64,000 bases of DNA from HGM04593 sp045647885 (GTDB lineage: Bacteria > Bacteroidota > Bacteroidia > Bacteroidales > Bacteroidaceae). Shown in pieces: positions 44,540 to 53,060 of this stretch. The translations under genes and the position numbers were made by a program. Where the stretch lies: the NCBI GenBank assembly GCA_045647885.1, contig JAZRMX010000014.1, positions 124,001 to 188,000 of the forward strand. Reading direction: 5' to 3'. Within the stretch, counting starts at the first letter, position 1. Every line of letters starts with the position of its first letter. A model generated the notes under the pieces. It saw nothing but the letters and a program-made list of their open reading frames with translations. It did not search any database and was not told where the DNA came from.

Positions 44540-45134
44540 AGCATTACCGTTTTAAGTTAATATATTAATAAAATGTGTCCCTTGTTGGTGCCACTAAATA
44601 AAATGGTATGCGACTTTCGGTGTGGATACAAAGAAAGGCGCGAGTATGTATGGCTGTCGCTCGTCGAAAACGGGTACCTGGAAAAACCCTGCAAAAAACG
44701 ATTGAACAGAATACAATACACCCACGCCTGTGATTATACAGACCGGTGAGGAGAGATTTCTCCCACCGTAATAAGTATAAACAAACGGAGAGCGCCATAT
44801 TCCTTTATCTGTTTTGCAGTTCGAAATTTTCCAGGTTTCGTTCCTCGAGATAAAGCAATTGCTCCTATATGTCGGTCTGCAGTTGTGCTTGCAGACTTTG
44901 CAAATATAGCATTTGTTTTCAGAATATGACGCTCGTGGGTGTTTTTTTTGTTATTATTTGTTTTGCGAGTAAATTTAGTCCGAATCTTTTGTTGTGTTTC
45001 TGCATTTTTTCTCTTTGTCTGCCGGGGCGTGCAATGTCGTACCAAAAAGCTCGTTTTTTGGTACAATGGCGGCGCGGTTATGCTTTGCAGGTTCAAAACT
45101 ATTTTACTAAATTCGCAGAGTAAAAAGTGAGGCT
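44540..45134. other. 595-base divergent intergenic region with a long candidate leader
   Basis: No gene is supported here. A leftward TATATTTG box near 44901-44908 would give a leader of about 350 bases before the AAA operon. Within it, CGGTG-A-GGAGA and TCTCC-CACCG (44744-44768) form a hairpin with one bulge. There is no T run after it, so it is not a terminator. The rest is ordinary in composition. Confidence 0.45.
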
Positions 45135-46553
45135 ATGATGACACAGCAGGAGCAATTGCAGATTCTTATCAATGGATATGTGTTCGCAGGCAGCGACAGC
45201 GCCCTTGCCGAACTGCTTGGTTATGGCAAGGATAGCCGTTCCACCATTGGCCGTGTGAAAAAGGGCGGTGCTTCGCCCGAGAAGGTTGCGGAACTCTTGG
45301 AGAAATTATGCAAGGTTACTTACTTGAGCGAGGAGGAGGTTATGACTGCTGCCGAGTGTGTGGCTTGCGGGCGCGACCTTTACCGCGAACTGCAGGCTGT
45401 ATATGGCGTGGGTGGCAACTGGCACGACGAGGCTTTTGAGGCTCTTGCCCGTGAGGATTATGCGGCAATATCATCCCGCTTCGAGAGGGAACTCTCGCCT
45501 CACTTCAATGAGATGAAACTGCAGACTCCCGAACTTTACTTTGGTATGCTTGCCTATTGCTATATATTGTGTAAGGGTATGACTCCTTACACCAGCGGTG
45601 GTGCGAAGAAATTGCCGGCGCAGATGCAGGCACTCAACGATATGCTCTTCTCCTTCTTTCCCGTAAATTCGCGTGCGCGCCAGGCTGCCGAGAAGATTAT
45701 TGCCTGCGAACTTGCCGATGAGCGTCTTACCTTGCTGAAACTTATCTTCAGCATACGTGCGATTTTTGGTAATTATATGGACGCAGGGTATTTTGAGGTT
45801 TGTATGCGCGAGCAGGGGCATCTGTTCGACGTGGGCGAGGACTCTTTCTGGTTTGTGCCCGGTTCCACTATGGGCAGCGGCTGTGAGCTGTGGTACTTCA
45901 GTGTGGTGCCGACAAAGTCGCCCCTGCACGGTTCATATATTGCTATGAGGTTGCGTGCCACGGCCGGCGAAACGCTCTCCTTTGACCTTGCCGAGAGCTA
46001 TGGACTGATGTTTCTTGTTGCCAATGACGAGGATGCTACAAAGGTGCTGCAGACCTACGATATACCCACCGGTAACCTTGCATACTCCTCTTATGATTAT
46101 AACCCCGCATCGCGCCGTTTGCAGCTACTTTTTGACAAGGAATTTCCTAACGTCTTTTCATTGCCCACGGAGCTGCAGTGTGTAAACTACCATAATCCGC
46201 AGGGTGCCGAGGAACGTATGTGGAAAAATATTATAGAAAAACAACTTGTCGACCGCCTGCGTGAGCTGCTGATGAAGGCTGTGAACTCATCGGGGGAGAG
46301 CGACTTTGAGTATCTCGACGAGTACGAGGTTGCCAATGTTGTCATTGACCGCAAAAACATAACGATTACGGTGGAGTATGCCGGTTCATCGTTGTCTTAT
46401 ACTTTGCCCCTCGACGCATATCCTTTTCTTGAAAAGCTTACTCCTGCCGAGTATGTGGGCGTTGCCCGCTCCAAGAGCACGGGCGAGTTCTATATATGCT
46501 GGAATAATATGGGGCAGTATATCCCGGTGAAGGAGTTTAAGGTACAGAGATAA
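45135..46553 (+). CDS. Putative HTH-type regulator or sensor divergent from the AAA operon
   Basis: The 472 residues start with a possible XRE-like helix-turn-helix (SDSALAELLGYGKDSRSTIG then KVAELLEKLCK, about 19-60). A large unrecognised helical middle (about 85-230) is followed by a beta-rich C-terminal half (about 240-472) with WYFSVVPTKSPLHGSYIAMR. No transmembrane segment is seen. It is divergent from the AAA operon over 595 bases, a usual place for a regulator. ATG 45138 is an alternative start. Its base composition is like the core genes, unlike the AT-rich cargo. Confidence 0.55.
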   Translation: MMTQQEQLQILINGYVFAGSDSALAELLGYGKDSRSTIGRVKKGGASPEKVAELLEKLCKVTYLSEEEVMTAAECVACGRDLYRELQAVYGVGGNWHDEAFEALAREDYAAISSRFERELSPHFNEMKLQTPELYFGMLAYCYILCKGMTPYTSGGAKKLPAQMQALNDMLFSFFPVNSRARQAAEKIIACELADERLTLLKLIFSIRAIFGNYMDAGYFEVCMREQGHLFDVGEDSFWFVPGSTMGSGCELWYFSVVPTKSPLHGSYIAMRLRATAGETLSFDLAESYGLMFLVANDEDATKVLQTYDIPTGNLAYSSYDYNPASRRLQLLFDKEFPNVFSLPTELQCVNYHNPQGAEERMWKNIIEKQLVDRLRELLMKAVNSSGESDFEYLDEYEVANVVIDRKNITITVEYAGSSLSYTLPLDAYPFLEKLTPAEYVGVARSKSTGEFYICWNNMGQYIPVKEFKVQR

Positions 46554-46614
46554 GGAACTCTGTTTGCATATTCGCTCTTTTTGCACTAATTTCGCACTGA
46601 AATAATATGTTGTT

Positions 46615-47601
46615 ATGAAGATTGCCGATATTGAATTTGGAAAATACCCCGTGTTCCTCGCTCCTATGGAGGACGTTACCGATGCTGCATTCCGCCTCTT
46701 GTGCAAGCGGTTCGGGGTTGATATGGTTTATACCGAATTTGTGTCGAGCGACGCACTCATACGCGACATAAACAGCACTGTGCGCAAGCTCACCGTTTAT
46801 GAGCAGGAGCGTCCCGTGGCTATACAGATTTACGGCAACGAAGTGGCTCCTATGGTGGAGGCTGCCTTGCGCGTGGAACAGGCGCGCCCCGATATTCTGG
46901 ATATAAACTTTGGTTGCCCTGTGAAGAAGGTTGCCCGCAAGGGTTGTGGAGCCGGTATGTTGCAGAACATTCCCAAGTTGCTTGAAATAACCAAGGCTGT
47001 GGTGGATGCTGTGAAAATCCCTGTCACCGTGAAAACCCGCCTCGGCTGGGACGAGAACAGCAAATGCATTGTGGAGCTTGCCGAGCGTTTGCAGGATTGC
47101 GGCATTGCCGCGCTCACCGTTCACGGTCGCACGCGCGCGCAGATGTACACCGGTGATGCCGACTGGACTCTGATTGGCAAGATAAAGGAGAATCCCCGTA
47201 TGCACATACCCATTATTGGTAACGGCGACATTAGAACCCCCGAAAGGGCAAAAGAGTGTTTCGACCGCTATGGGGTCGATGCCATTATGATAGGTCGCGC
47301 CAGTTTCGGTCAACCGTGGATTTTCCGCGATGTAAAACACTTTCTCCTGAATGGCACACCTGCCGAGCCTTTCACCTTCAAGGAGTGTATGGATATATTG
47401 CGCACGCAGGTACGCGACAGCGTCGATTGGCTGGGTGAGCGCCCCGGCATTCTGCACGTGCGCCGTCACCTTGCCGCAACACCTCTGCTCAAGGGCTTGC
47501 CCGACTTCCGCCCATTACGCATTGCCCTCCTCCGTGCCGAAAAGGTGGATGAACTTATGGCAATTATGGACGAGATTGAAAGAATATATGGTGGTGAGTA
47601 G
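46615..47601 (+). CDS. dus: tRNA-dihydrouridine synthase
   Basis: Dus reduces uridine in the tRNA D-loop with FMN and NADPH. The 328 residues show the TIM-barrel opening LAPMEDVTDAAFRLLCKRFG (about 15-34), the substrate motif NFGCPVKKVARKGCGAGML (about 98-116, catalytic Cys in GCGAG), and the FMN phosphate site GNGDIRTPE (about 202-210). It is the DusB-type length. It lies 61 bases after the preceding gene on the same strand. Confidence 0.95.
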   Translation: MKIADIEFGKYPVFLAPMEDVTDAAFRLLCKRFGVDMVYTEFVSSDALIRDINSTVRKLTVYEQERPVAIQIYGNEVAPMVEAALRVEQARPDILDINFGCPVKKVARKGCGAGMLQNIPKLLEITKAVVDAVKIPVTVKTRLGWDENSKCIVELAERLQDCGIAALTVHGRTRAQMYTGDADWTLIGKIKENPRMHIPIIGNGDIRTPERAKECFDRYGVDAIMIGRASFGQPWIFRDVKHFLLNGTPAEPFTFKECMDILRTQVRDSVDWLGERPGILHVRRHLAATPLLKGLPDFRPLRIALLRAEKVDELMAIMDEIERIYGGE

Positions 47602-47604
47602 TCT

Positions 47605-48132
47605 TTACTCCACCTTTTCCAGTATTATATATTTGGAATAGTATTCGTGGTCGAGGCTTTTATCCTTATATGCCTTGAATTTTGCATCGTTTGGGTATAC
47701 GGTTAGCATATCCCCTTTATATCTAAAGATAACTTCGCCGGGGCTGTATTCGGGAGGGTATGGAAACCACTCGGCATAATATACCACATTCCCGTTTCGC
47801 ATAAATCTTATGTTGGTGTATTCCGAGGAACATATTCCTTGTGCTTTCATTTCGTGTGTGGGGTGGCAGTGTATTAGCGAATCCCATTCAAAGTTCATTG
47901 TTTCGGCAAGGTCTATTATGCACTCTCCATTCTTGTCTTTTTCCCAAAAATATTCCCACCAAATGCGTTGGTCGAATTTATTTTTGGAGGGTTGGTTGTA
48001 TATATACCAGAAAAGAATGAGCCCTATATACATAATACCTATAATAAAACAAGTGTAAATGGATATTTTCACTACCTGTTTCAGTATATGAAAAGCCTTT
48101 CTTGCTATTTGCTTTATCTTATCGTTCTCCAT
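47605..48132 (-). CDS. Membrane-anchored FEWD-family protein, putative orphan immunity (member 3)
   Basis: The 175 residues have an N-terminal cytoplasmic helix, one membrane segment (about 22-43, ISIYTCFIIGIMYIGLILFW) and a soluble domain with CIIDLAETMNFEWDSLIHC near 78-96. The domain closely matches member 4, from WEYFWEKDKNGE to the ending YIILEKVE. Members 1 and 2 at 28.8-29.8 kb share the same core more loosely. No toxin gene is beside it, so it may be an orphan immunity gene. Confidence 0.6.
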   Translation of the reverse strand: MENDKIKQIARKAFHILKQVVKISIYTCFIIGIMYIGLILFWYIYNQPSKNKFDQRIWWEYFWEKDKNGECIIDLAETMNFEWDSLIHCHPTHEMKAQGICSSEYTNIRFMRNGNVVYYAEWFPYPPEYSPGEVIFRYKGDMLTVYPNDAKFKAYKDKSLDHEYYSKYIILEKVE

Positions 48133-48315
48133 ACAGTGTTAAGCTCGTGAAACATTCTTGCTTTTTCTTCTCGTTCTCAATTTCTTGTGGATCGTCTGAA
48201 TAAAAATACTCCATAGATATATTGCTTAATCTGTTACTGTTGCAAAAATATAGATGGAATTTTCGTGCAAGGTTGAGTTTTTACCATAAAAATGGTTTGG
48301 GATTATTAGATTGTG

Positions 48316-48846
48316 CTATTTCCCTACTTTTTCCAGTATTATATATTTGGAATAGTATTCGTGGTCGAGGCTATTATCCTTATATGCCTTGAATTTTGCA
48401 TCGTGTGGGTATACGGTTAGCATATCCCCTTCGTACCTAAAGACAATTCCGCCGGGGGCATTTTCGGAATAGTAGGGGTGCCACTCGGCATAATATACCA
48501 CATTCCCGTTTCGCATAAATCTTATGTTCTTGTATTCCGAGGAACATATTCCTTGTGCTTTCATTTCTTTTGTAGGGTGGCAGTGTATTAGCGAATCCCA
48601 TTCAAAGTTCATTGTTTCGGCAAGGTCTATTATGCACTCTCCATTTTTGTCTTTCTCCCAAAAATACTCCCATTCTATATGCTTGTCAAATTTGTTTTTT
48701 GAGGGTTTGTTTTCAATGTACCAGACGGTAGCAGTTATGCTGGCAAAAACTAAAGTGATTATGCATACCCCTCCAACGATACCTACTGTCCAAAGCAGGG
48801 CTTTGAGTATCTTTTTGCTTATGTTTTTTATTTCATTGTACCCCAT
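48316..48846 (-). CDS. Membrane-anchored FEWD-family protein, putative orphan immunity (member 4)
   Basis: The 176 residues mirror member 3, and the soluble domains are nearly identical. The N-terminal 55 residues differ more, including a different membrane segment (about 16-40). The two genes are a tandem duplication 183 bases apart. The contrast of conserved soluble domain and diverged anchor suggests the soluble part is under selection, which fits toxin binding. Confidence 0.6.
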   Translation of the reverse strand: MGYNEIKNISKKILKALLWTVGIVGGVCIITLVFASITATVWYIENKPSKNKFDKHIEWEYFWEKDKNGECIIDLAETMNFEWDSLIHCHPTKEMKAQGICSSEYKNIRFMRNGNVVYYAEWHPYYSENAPGGIVFRYEGDMLTVYPHDAKFKAYKDNSLDHEYYSKYIILEKVGK

Positions 48847-48922
48847 AGTTTAATATCTCTTCTTTTTATATAGACTTATAAAAAGCAGTTTTCTTACAGA
48901 TTAAGAGAGATTATAATAAAAC

Positions 48923-48955
48923 AAACGAAGGCTGTGTCACAGCCTTCGTTTTAAT
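48923..48955 (-). terminator. Terminator of the acyltransferase gene
   Basis: A perfect hairpin (AAACGAAGGCTGTG with its complement) is followed on the minus strand by GTTTTATTAT. It lies 14 bases after the acyltransferase stop. Confidence 0.82.
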
Positions 48956-48968
48956 TGGGTTATTTCTT

Positions 48969-50120
48969 TTACTCTTCCGTTGCCTTCAGATAGTTCTTTA
49001 AGGGGTTTGCATACATCTCGAGAATTTTTGTACGCAAGAATGCTTCGTCCTTGTCGGGGAGGTCTACTTTTGATATGCGGTCGGCGAGGTAAGCGTCGAG
49101 CTTTGCAGCATCCTCGGGAGTGTAGCGGTCGGCAAAGCGGGTGTCGCCGGTGAGCTGCTCATAGAAGTAGTAGTTGATGGGGTAGAAACGGTAGTTGCTG
49201 TGTATCTTATTGTCTATGATGCGTGCTACTGCTGCTGTTATTTCGTTCTTTGTGAGCGAGCGGTCAATCTTGTCAATCTCGTCGTTAATGCACTCGGCAA
49301 CGTGGTAGTGTATGGCTCCTTTGTAACCTATGAGGCCCTGCTGCATATTTACGAGGTCGTCCATAGGCGATTTTTTATGTTCGGGGTTATCGCGTTTCTG
49401 CTGGAACTCTTTTGCTTTCAGGTAGTCGCAGGGGTCGTACTCGTATGATATTGCAGTGGGGGCAATGTTGAGCTCTTTAAGCGCATCTACAAGGTTGCCG
49501 CTTGAGTACATTGAGAGCATCTTTATGAGGCCCTCTTGTGTGAGGTCGTTGGAGTCCTTTGCACGGCCTTCGCGCTGTGCAAGCCAGATGGGTTGCTTGC
49601 GCTCGGTTATTGTGTAGTGCATATATGACGATAGGCGTTTCGACGAGGCGAGCATCTCGCGTATCGACGCAGAACGCTGCACAATGAAACTGCGGTTGGC
49701 GCGTACTAATTTCTTTATCCAGGGGCGTATGAGAAGGTTGTCGCCGATGGCAATTTCAACGGTGTTGCCTATGTGCTCCATAAACAAGAGGCACAGAAAC
49801 GCAGAGTCGAGTATTATGTCGCGGTGGTTCGATATGCAAAGTGCGCTTTTCAAGCTCTCTTTGTTGTCGAAGCTCATTGTGAGGCTTGTGCTAAGTTTTG
49901 CTAAAATTCCTTTGAGGAAGGGTGCCACAATGTTCATTTGAAATTCGAGGTTTGTCTTCGATGCGCGCATTGCACCTGCGATGTGCTCGAAAGGCATTCC
50001 GGGCATTGCTTTACCCATTACTGCCTGAAACTCGGGGTCGGCTATGAGTTCTTCAAAAATTTGCGGAAGTTCTTCGGGGGTGTAGGGGCGAATCTCGTCG
50101 TACTCTGCGGGGATAATCAT
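48969..50120 (-). CDS. PlsC-like 1-acylglycerol-3-phosphate acyltransferase family protein
   Basis: The 383 residues carry the acyltransferase H-x4-D motif NHRDIILD (about 97-104) and a second block LAQREGRAKDSND (about 181-193) that corresponds to the EGTR region. These enzymes transfer fatty acyl groups to glycerolipids. This version is longer than PlsC (about 240 residues), with an added C-terminal helical part, as is usual for the Bacteroidales form. No strong membrane segment is obvious. Its exact acceptor is not known. Confidence 0.85.
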   Translation of the reverse strand: MIIPAEYDEIRPYTPEELPQIFEELIADPEFQAVMGKAMPGMPFEHIAGAMRASKTNLEFQMNIVAPFLKGILAKLSTSLTMSFDNKESLKSALCISNHRDIILDSAFLCLLFMEHIGNTVEIAIGDNLLIRPWIKKLVRANRSFIVQRSASIREMLASSKRLSSYMHYTITERKQPIWLAQREGRAKDSNDLTQEGLIKMLSMYSSGNLVDALKELNIAPTAISYEYDPCDYLKAKEFQQKRDNPEHKKSPMDDLVNMQQGLIGYKGAIHYHVAECINDEIDKIDRSLTKNEITAAVARIIDNKIHSNYRFYPINYYFYEQLTGDTRFADRYTPEDAAKLDAYLADRISKVDLPDKDEAFLRTKILEMYANPLKNYLKATEE

Positions 50121-50506
50121 AATATTTCTGTTTAAAAGTTTGTCAGATTAGAAATGTGCTTTTGTGCAACTCTTTTACAAAATACGGCAAAAAAAATTAA
50201 AAAAGCAACGGCTTGCCGGTTTTTGTTTTGCAGCGTGCTGTTTGTTGTTGCAAATTTAGTTCCTTTCGCGAACAAAAAGGGCTCTTTTTTACTTATAGAG
50301 GTACGGTGCTTTCCCAGAATCTGCTATTGGGCACCGAGGTCTGTCTGTGGTTGATGTGTGAAGATGAAGCAGGCCGAGGGCGGGCACAATTGGTGTCCGC
50401 CTGTTGTTTTTTTTGAAAATGTTGAGTTTTTTTATTCATTATTTGTATCTTCGCATAGTGGAATGGATGAAAAGTAATAAAAAGGGCTGTTCTGCGTTAG
50501 TGATAT
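50121..50506. other. 386-base intergenic region, no gene seen
   Basis: The region is AT-rich. On the minus strand TAAATTTG at 50258-50251 could be a -7 box for the acyltransferase, and on the plus strand TATCTTCG near 50446 could serve the FdtA-like gene. The short open frames on the plus strand are low complexity and not credible. Confidence 0.4.
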
Positions 50507-50893
50507 ATGGAGGATATAAAGACATTTAAAGACCCGCGTGGGTGTCTTACCATTGCCGAAGAGATGGGCAACGTGCCGTTCCCCATTTCGCGTGTGTATT
50601 GGATATACGATGTGCCGCAAGGGGTGGAACGTGGCTTTCACGCAAACAAAATATCTTATCAGTACCTGGTGGCGGTGAACGGCAGCATTGATATATGCCT
50701 GGAGGACAAGAATGGTCGCCGTAACTATCACCTCTGCTCACGTTCAAAAGGCTTGCTTGTGCCTCCCGAAACGTGGAACGAACTCACTAACTTCTCGCCC
50801 GATGCAGTGCTGCTGGTTTTTGCATCGCACAATTATGACCCCACTACATATATAAATTCCCACGACGAGTTTCTTGAATATATAAACCGATGA
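50507..50893 (+). CDS. FdtA/QdtA-like cupin, dTDP-sugar ketoisomerase family
   Basis: The 128 residues form a cupin of the WxcM/FdtA group, which isomerises dTDP-4-keto-6-deoxyglucose to the 3-keto sugar. The motif is ERGFHANKISYQYLVAVNGS (about 41-60). Known enzymes have RG-x-HAHK, with two catalytic histidines; here His45 is kept but the second position is Asn47. The protein may therefore have lower or altered activity. It is followed by an acyltransferase and an aminotransferase in overlapping genes, which fits a 3-amino-sugar pathway. Confidence 0.85.
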   Translation: MEDIKTFKDPRGCLTIAEEMGNVPFPISRVYWIYDVPQGVERGFHANKISYQYLVAVNGSIDICLEDKNGRRNYHLCSRSKGLLVPPETWNELTNFSPDAVLLVFASHNYDPTTYINSHDEFLEYINR

Positions 50894-51867
50894 GTGACTG
50901 CGCAAGAGAACCTATGACTGTTGTTCGTTACAACCCCTTGTTGCAAGGGGAATGGGATGCTTTTGCCGCCGGTTGCAAGAATTTTACTTTTCTCTTTTTG
51001 CGTGGGTATATTGATTATAATCCACGTTTTACCGATTTTTCTCTCCTTTTCTACAAAGGTTCCACTCTTGTGGGGCTGTTGCCGGCAAATATCGACGGCG
51101 ACACGCTTGCCTCGCACGGTGGGCTCACATACGGTGGTTTTCTTGTGAAAAAGAGTGCTACGGTGGAGGATGTGTGGGCTATGTTTGTGGCGTTACGCAG
51201 TTTCCTTGAACAAAATACTGCTGTGAAAAGGGTTAGATACAGCCCAGTACCGCATACTTATTCGGCATATCCTGCCGAGGAGGAACTGTATATGCTTTTC
51301 CGTTGCGATGCCTCCCTGGTGGCGCGTCGCATATCTTCTGTTGTGTGGCAGAGGGAGCCACTCTCTTTCAGCACTTTGCGTCGTCGCAAAGTGAAGGCTG
51401 CGCAGCAGGCTGGTTTATCAATAATTGCCGACAGTGATTTTGCTGCTTTCTGGGCTGTTTTGCAGGAGAACCTGCAAAAGGTCTATGACACCACGCCTGT
51501 GCATTCGCTTGCCGAAATGGAGTTGCTTGCCGGTCGTTTCACCGAAAATATTAAACTTTTCAGAGTTGTTGATGATTGTGGCGCGACGGTTGCAGGTACG
51601 GTGCTTTATATTACCGACCGTGTGGCGCGCGTGCAATATATTGGTTCGGTTGAGAAAGGGCGTGCCAACGGGGCGCTCGATTTTCTGTTCGACCATCTTG
51701 TGCATCGCGAATATTCCGAGAAGGTTTTTTTTGACTTCGGCACCTCTGTGGAGGAGGGTGGGCGCGTACTCAATAAAGGGCTTATATTCCAGAAAGAGGG
51801 CTTTGGCGGCCGTGCTGTGGTGTACGATTCTTATGAATTTGAGATAAAAAATATACCTAATGATTAA
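50890..51867 (+). CDS. GNAT/FemAB-like acyltransferase
   Basis: The 325 residues resemble FemAB/GNAT-fold acyltransferases, with a core near LFRVVDDCGATVAGTVLYIT (about 218-237) and QYIGSVEKGRANGALDFLFD (about 243-262). It overlaps the cupin gene by 4 bases and the aminotransferase gene by 8. The standard FdtC/QdtC acetyltransferases are left-handed beta-helix proteins, so this is a non-standard partner. It probably acylates the amino sugar made by the neighbours or a related envelope component. Confidence 0.75.
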   Translation: MSDCAREPMTVVRYNPLLQGEWDAFAAGCKNFTFLFLRGYIDYNPRFTDFSLLFYKGSTLVGLLPANIDGDTLASHGGLTYGGFLVKKSATVEDVWAMFVALRSFLEQNTAVKRVRYSPVPHTYSAYPAEEELYMLFRCDASLVARRISSVVWQREPLSFSTLRRRKVKAAQQAGLSIIADSDFAAFWAVLQENLQKVYDTTPVHSLAEMELLAGRFTENIKLFRVVDDCGATVAGTVLYITDRVARVQYIGSVEKGRANGALDFLFDHLVHREYSEKVFFDFGTSVEEGGRVLNKGLIFQKEGFGGRAVVYDSYEFEIKNIPND

Positions 51868-52963
51868 ATATTTCGACCTGCAACGTGTGAACAACTCGTT
51901 TGAACCACAGTTGACCGAGGAGGTTGCCAAGGTGGTGAAGAGCGGCTGGTATCTGCAAGGTGCTGCCAACAAGGATTTTGAGGAGGCTTTTGCGGCATAT
52001 TGCGGTGTGCGCTATTGTGTGGGTGTGGGCAACGGGCTCGACGCCTTGACGCTTGTGTTGCGTGCTTATATTGAGCTTGGTTATATGCGTGAAGGTGACG
52101 AGGTCATTGTGCCGGCAAACACGTATATTGCATCAATATTGGCAGTTGTTCGTGTGGGGCTTGTACCTGTTTTCTGCGAGCCGGGCAAGGATAGTTGCAA
52201 TATTGATGTTGCCAAAATAGAGGCTCTTGTAACGGGAAAGACAAGGGCTATACTACCTGTGCATCTTTATGGTCGTGCGGTGGATATGCGTCCTCTTATG
52301 GATGTGGCACGAAAATACTCACTGAAGGTGCTTGAGGATTGCGCGCAGGCCCACGGTGCTTTGTACGAGGGGCGTCGTGTGGGTTCTCTTGGCGACGCTG
52401 CCGGTTTTAGCTTTTACCCAGCAAAGAACCTGGGCGCGTTGGGCGATGGCGGTGCCGTGACAACCGATGATGCCGAGCTTGCGGCAGCAGTGCGCGCTAT
52501 TGCCAATTATGGTTCTGTAAAAAAATATGTAAACACTTATAAGGGAATAAACAGCCGTCTCGACGAGTTGCAGGCTGCTGCTTTGCTTGTGAAACTTCCA
52601 CGCCTCGATGCCGATAATGCAAAGCGCTGTTCTATAGCTGCCCGTTATTCGGCAGAGATAGACAACGGGTTGGTTCGTCTGCCAGCCCCTTCGGCCGACG
52701 GTGCAAATGTATTCCACATATACCCCGTTTTTACCGAGCATCGCGACGCTTTGCAGAAACATCTTGCAAACTGTGGGGTGGAAACTATAATTCATTATCC
52801 CATAGCCCCTCACCACCAGCAGGCGCTTGCGGAATATGCCCACCTTTTGTTACCCATAAGCGAGCGTATACACGCAACGGAATTGAGCCTGCCCATCTCG
52901 CCGGTGATGAGTGATGAAGAGGTTTCGGCTGTTATTGCGGCGGTAAATGCTTTCTCGGTGTGA
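51860..52963 (+). CDS. DegT/DnrJ/EryC1/StrS-family sugar aminotransferase
   Basis: This PLP enzyme transfers an amino group to a keto sugar nucleotide. The 367 residues have the PLP lysine in FSFYPAKNLGALGDGG (Lys near 187) and the family motifs VPANTYIASILAV (about 81-93) and EDCAQAHGA (about 157-165). It fits a FdtB/QdtB role: amination at C3 of the 3-keto sugar from the cupin. The product would be a 3-amino-3,6-dideoxyhexose for surface glycans. Overlap with the upstream gene supports an operon. Confidence 0.92.
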   Translation: MIKYFDLQRVNNSFEPQLTEEVAKVVKSGWYLQGAANKDFEEAFAAYCGVRYCVGVGNGLDALTLVLRAYIELGYMREGDEVIVPANTYIASILAVVRVGLVPVFCEPGKDSCNIDVAKIEALVTGKTRAILPVHLYGRAVDMRPLMDVARKYSLKVLEDCAQAHGALYEGRRVGSLGDAAGFSFYPAKNLGALGDGGAVTTDDAELAAAVRAIANYGSVKKYVNTYKGINSRLDELQAAALLVKLPRLDADNAKRCSIAARYSAEIDNGLVRLPAPSADGANVFHIYPVFTEHRDALQKHLANCGVETIIHYPIAPHHQQALAEYAHLLLPISERIHATELSLPISPVMSDEEVSAVIAAVNAFSV

Positions 52964-52982
52964 GAATAAAAAAGGGGCGTGG

Positions 52983-53013
52983 TTTGCAGAACGGATAAAT
53001 TGATGTATTTTTG
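52983..53013 (+). promoter_or_regulatory. Consensus promoter of the porin-like gene
   Basis: TTTG at 52983-52986, a 19-base spacer, and TATTTTTG at 53006-53013 fit the Bacteroidetes promoter exactly. The predicted transcript starts near 53020, before the ATG at 53061. Confidence 0.78.
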
Positions 53014-53060
53014 CATCATAATTTATTATGATGCGGGGAACGCATAAAACAGAGAATACT

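Noticed and set aside
44744..44768. Hairpin considered as a terminator
   Set aside because: There is no T run on either strand after it.
33339..45134. Region considered as a prophage, conjugative element or type VI secretion locus
   Set aside because: No integrase, relaxase, capsid, sheath, Hcp, VgrG or baseplate-like gene is seen among the products.
50154..50416. Small plus-strand frames in the gap before the FdtA-like gene
   Set aside because: They are low complexity, have no start context, and lie within likely promoter sequence.
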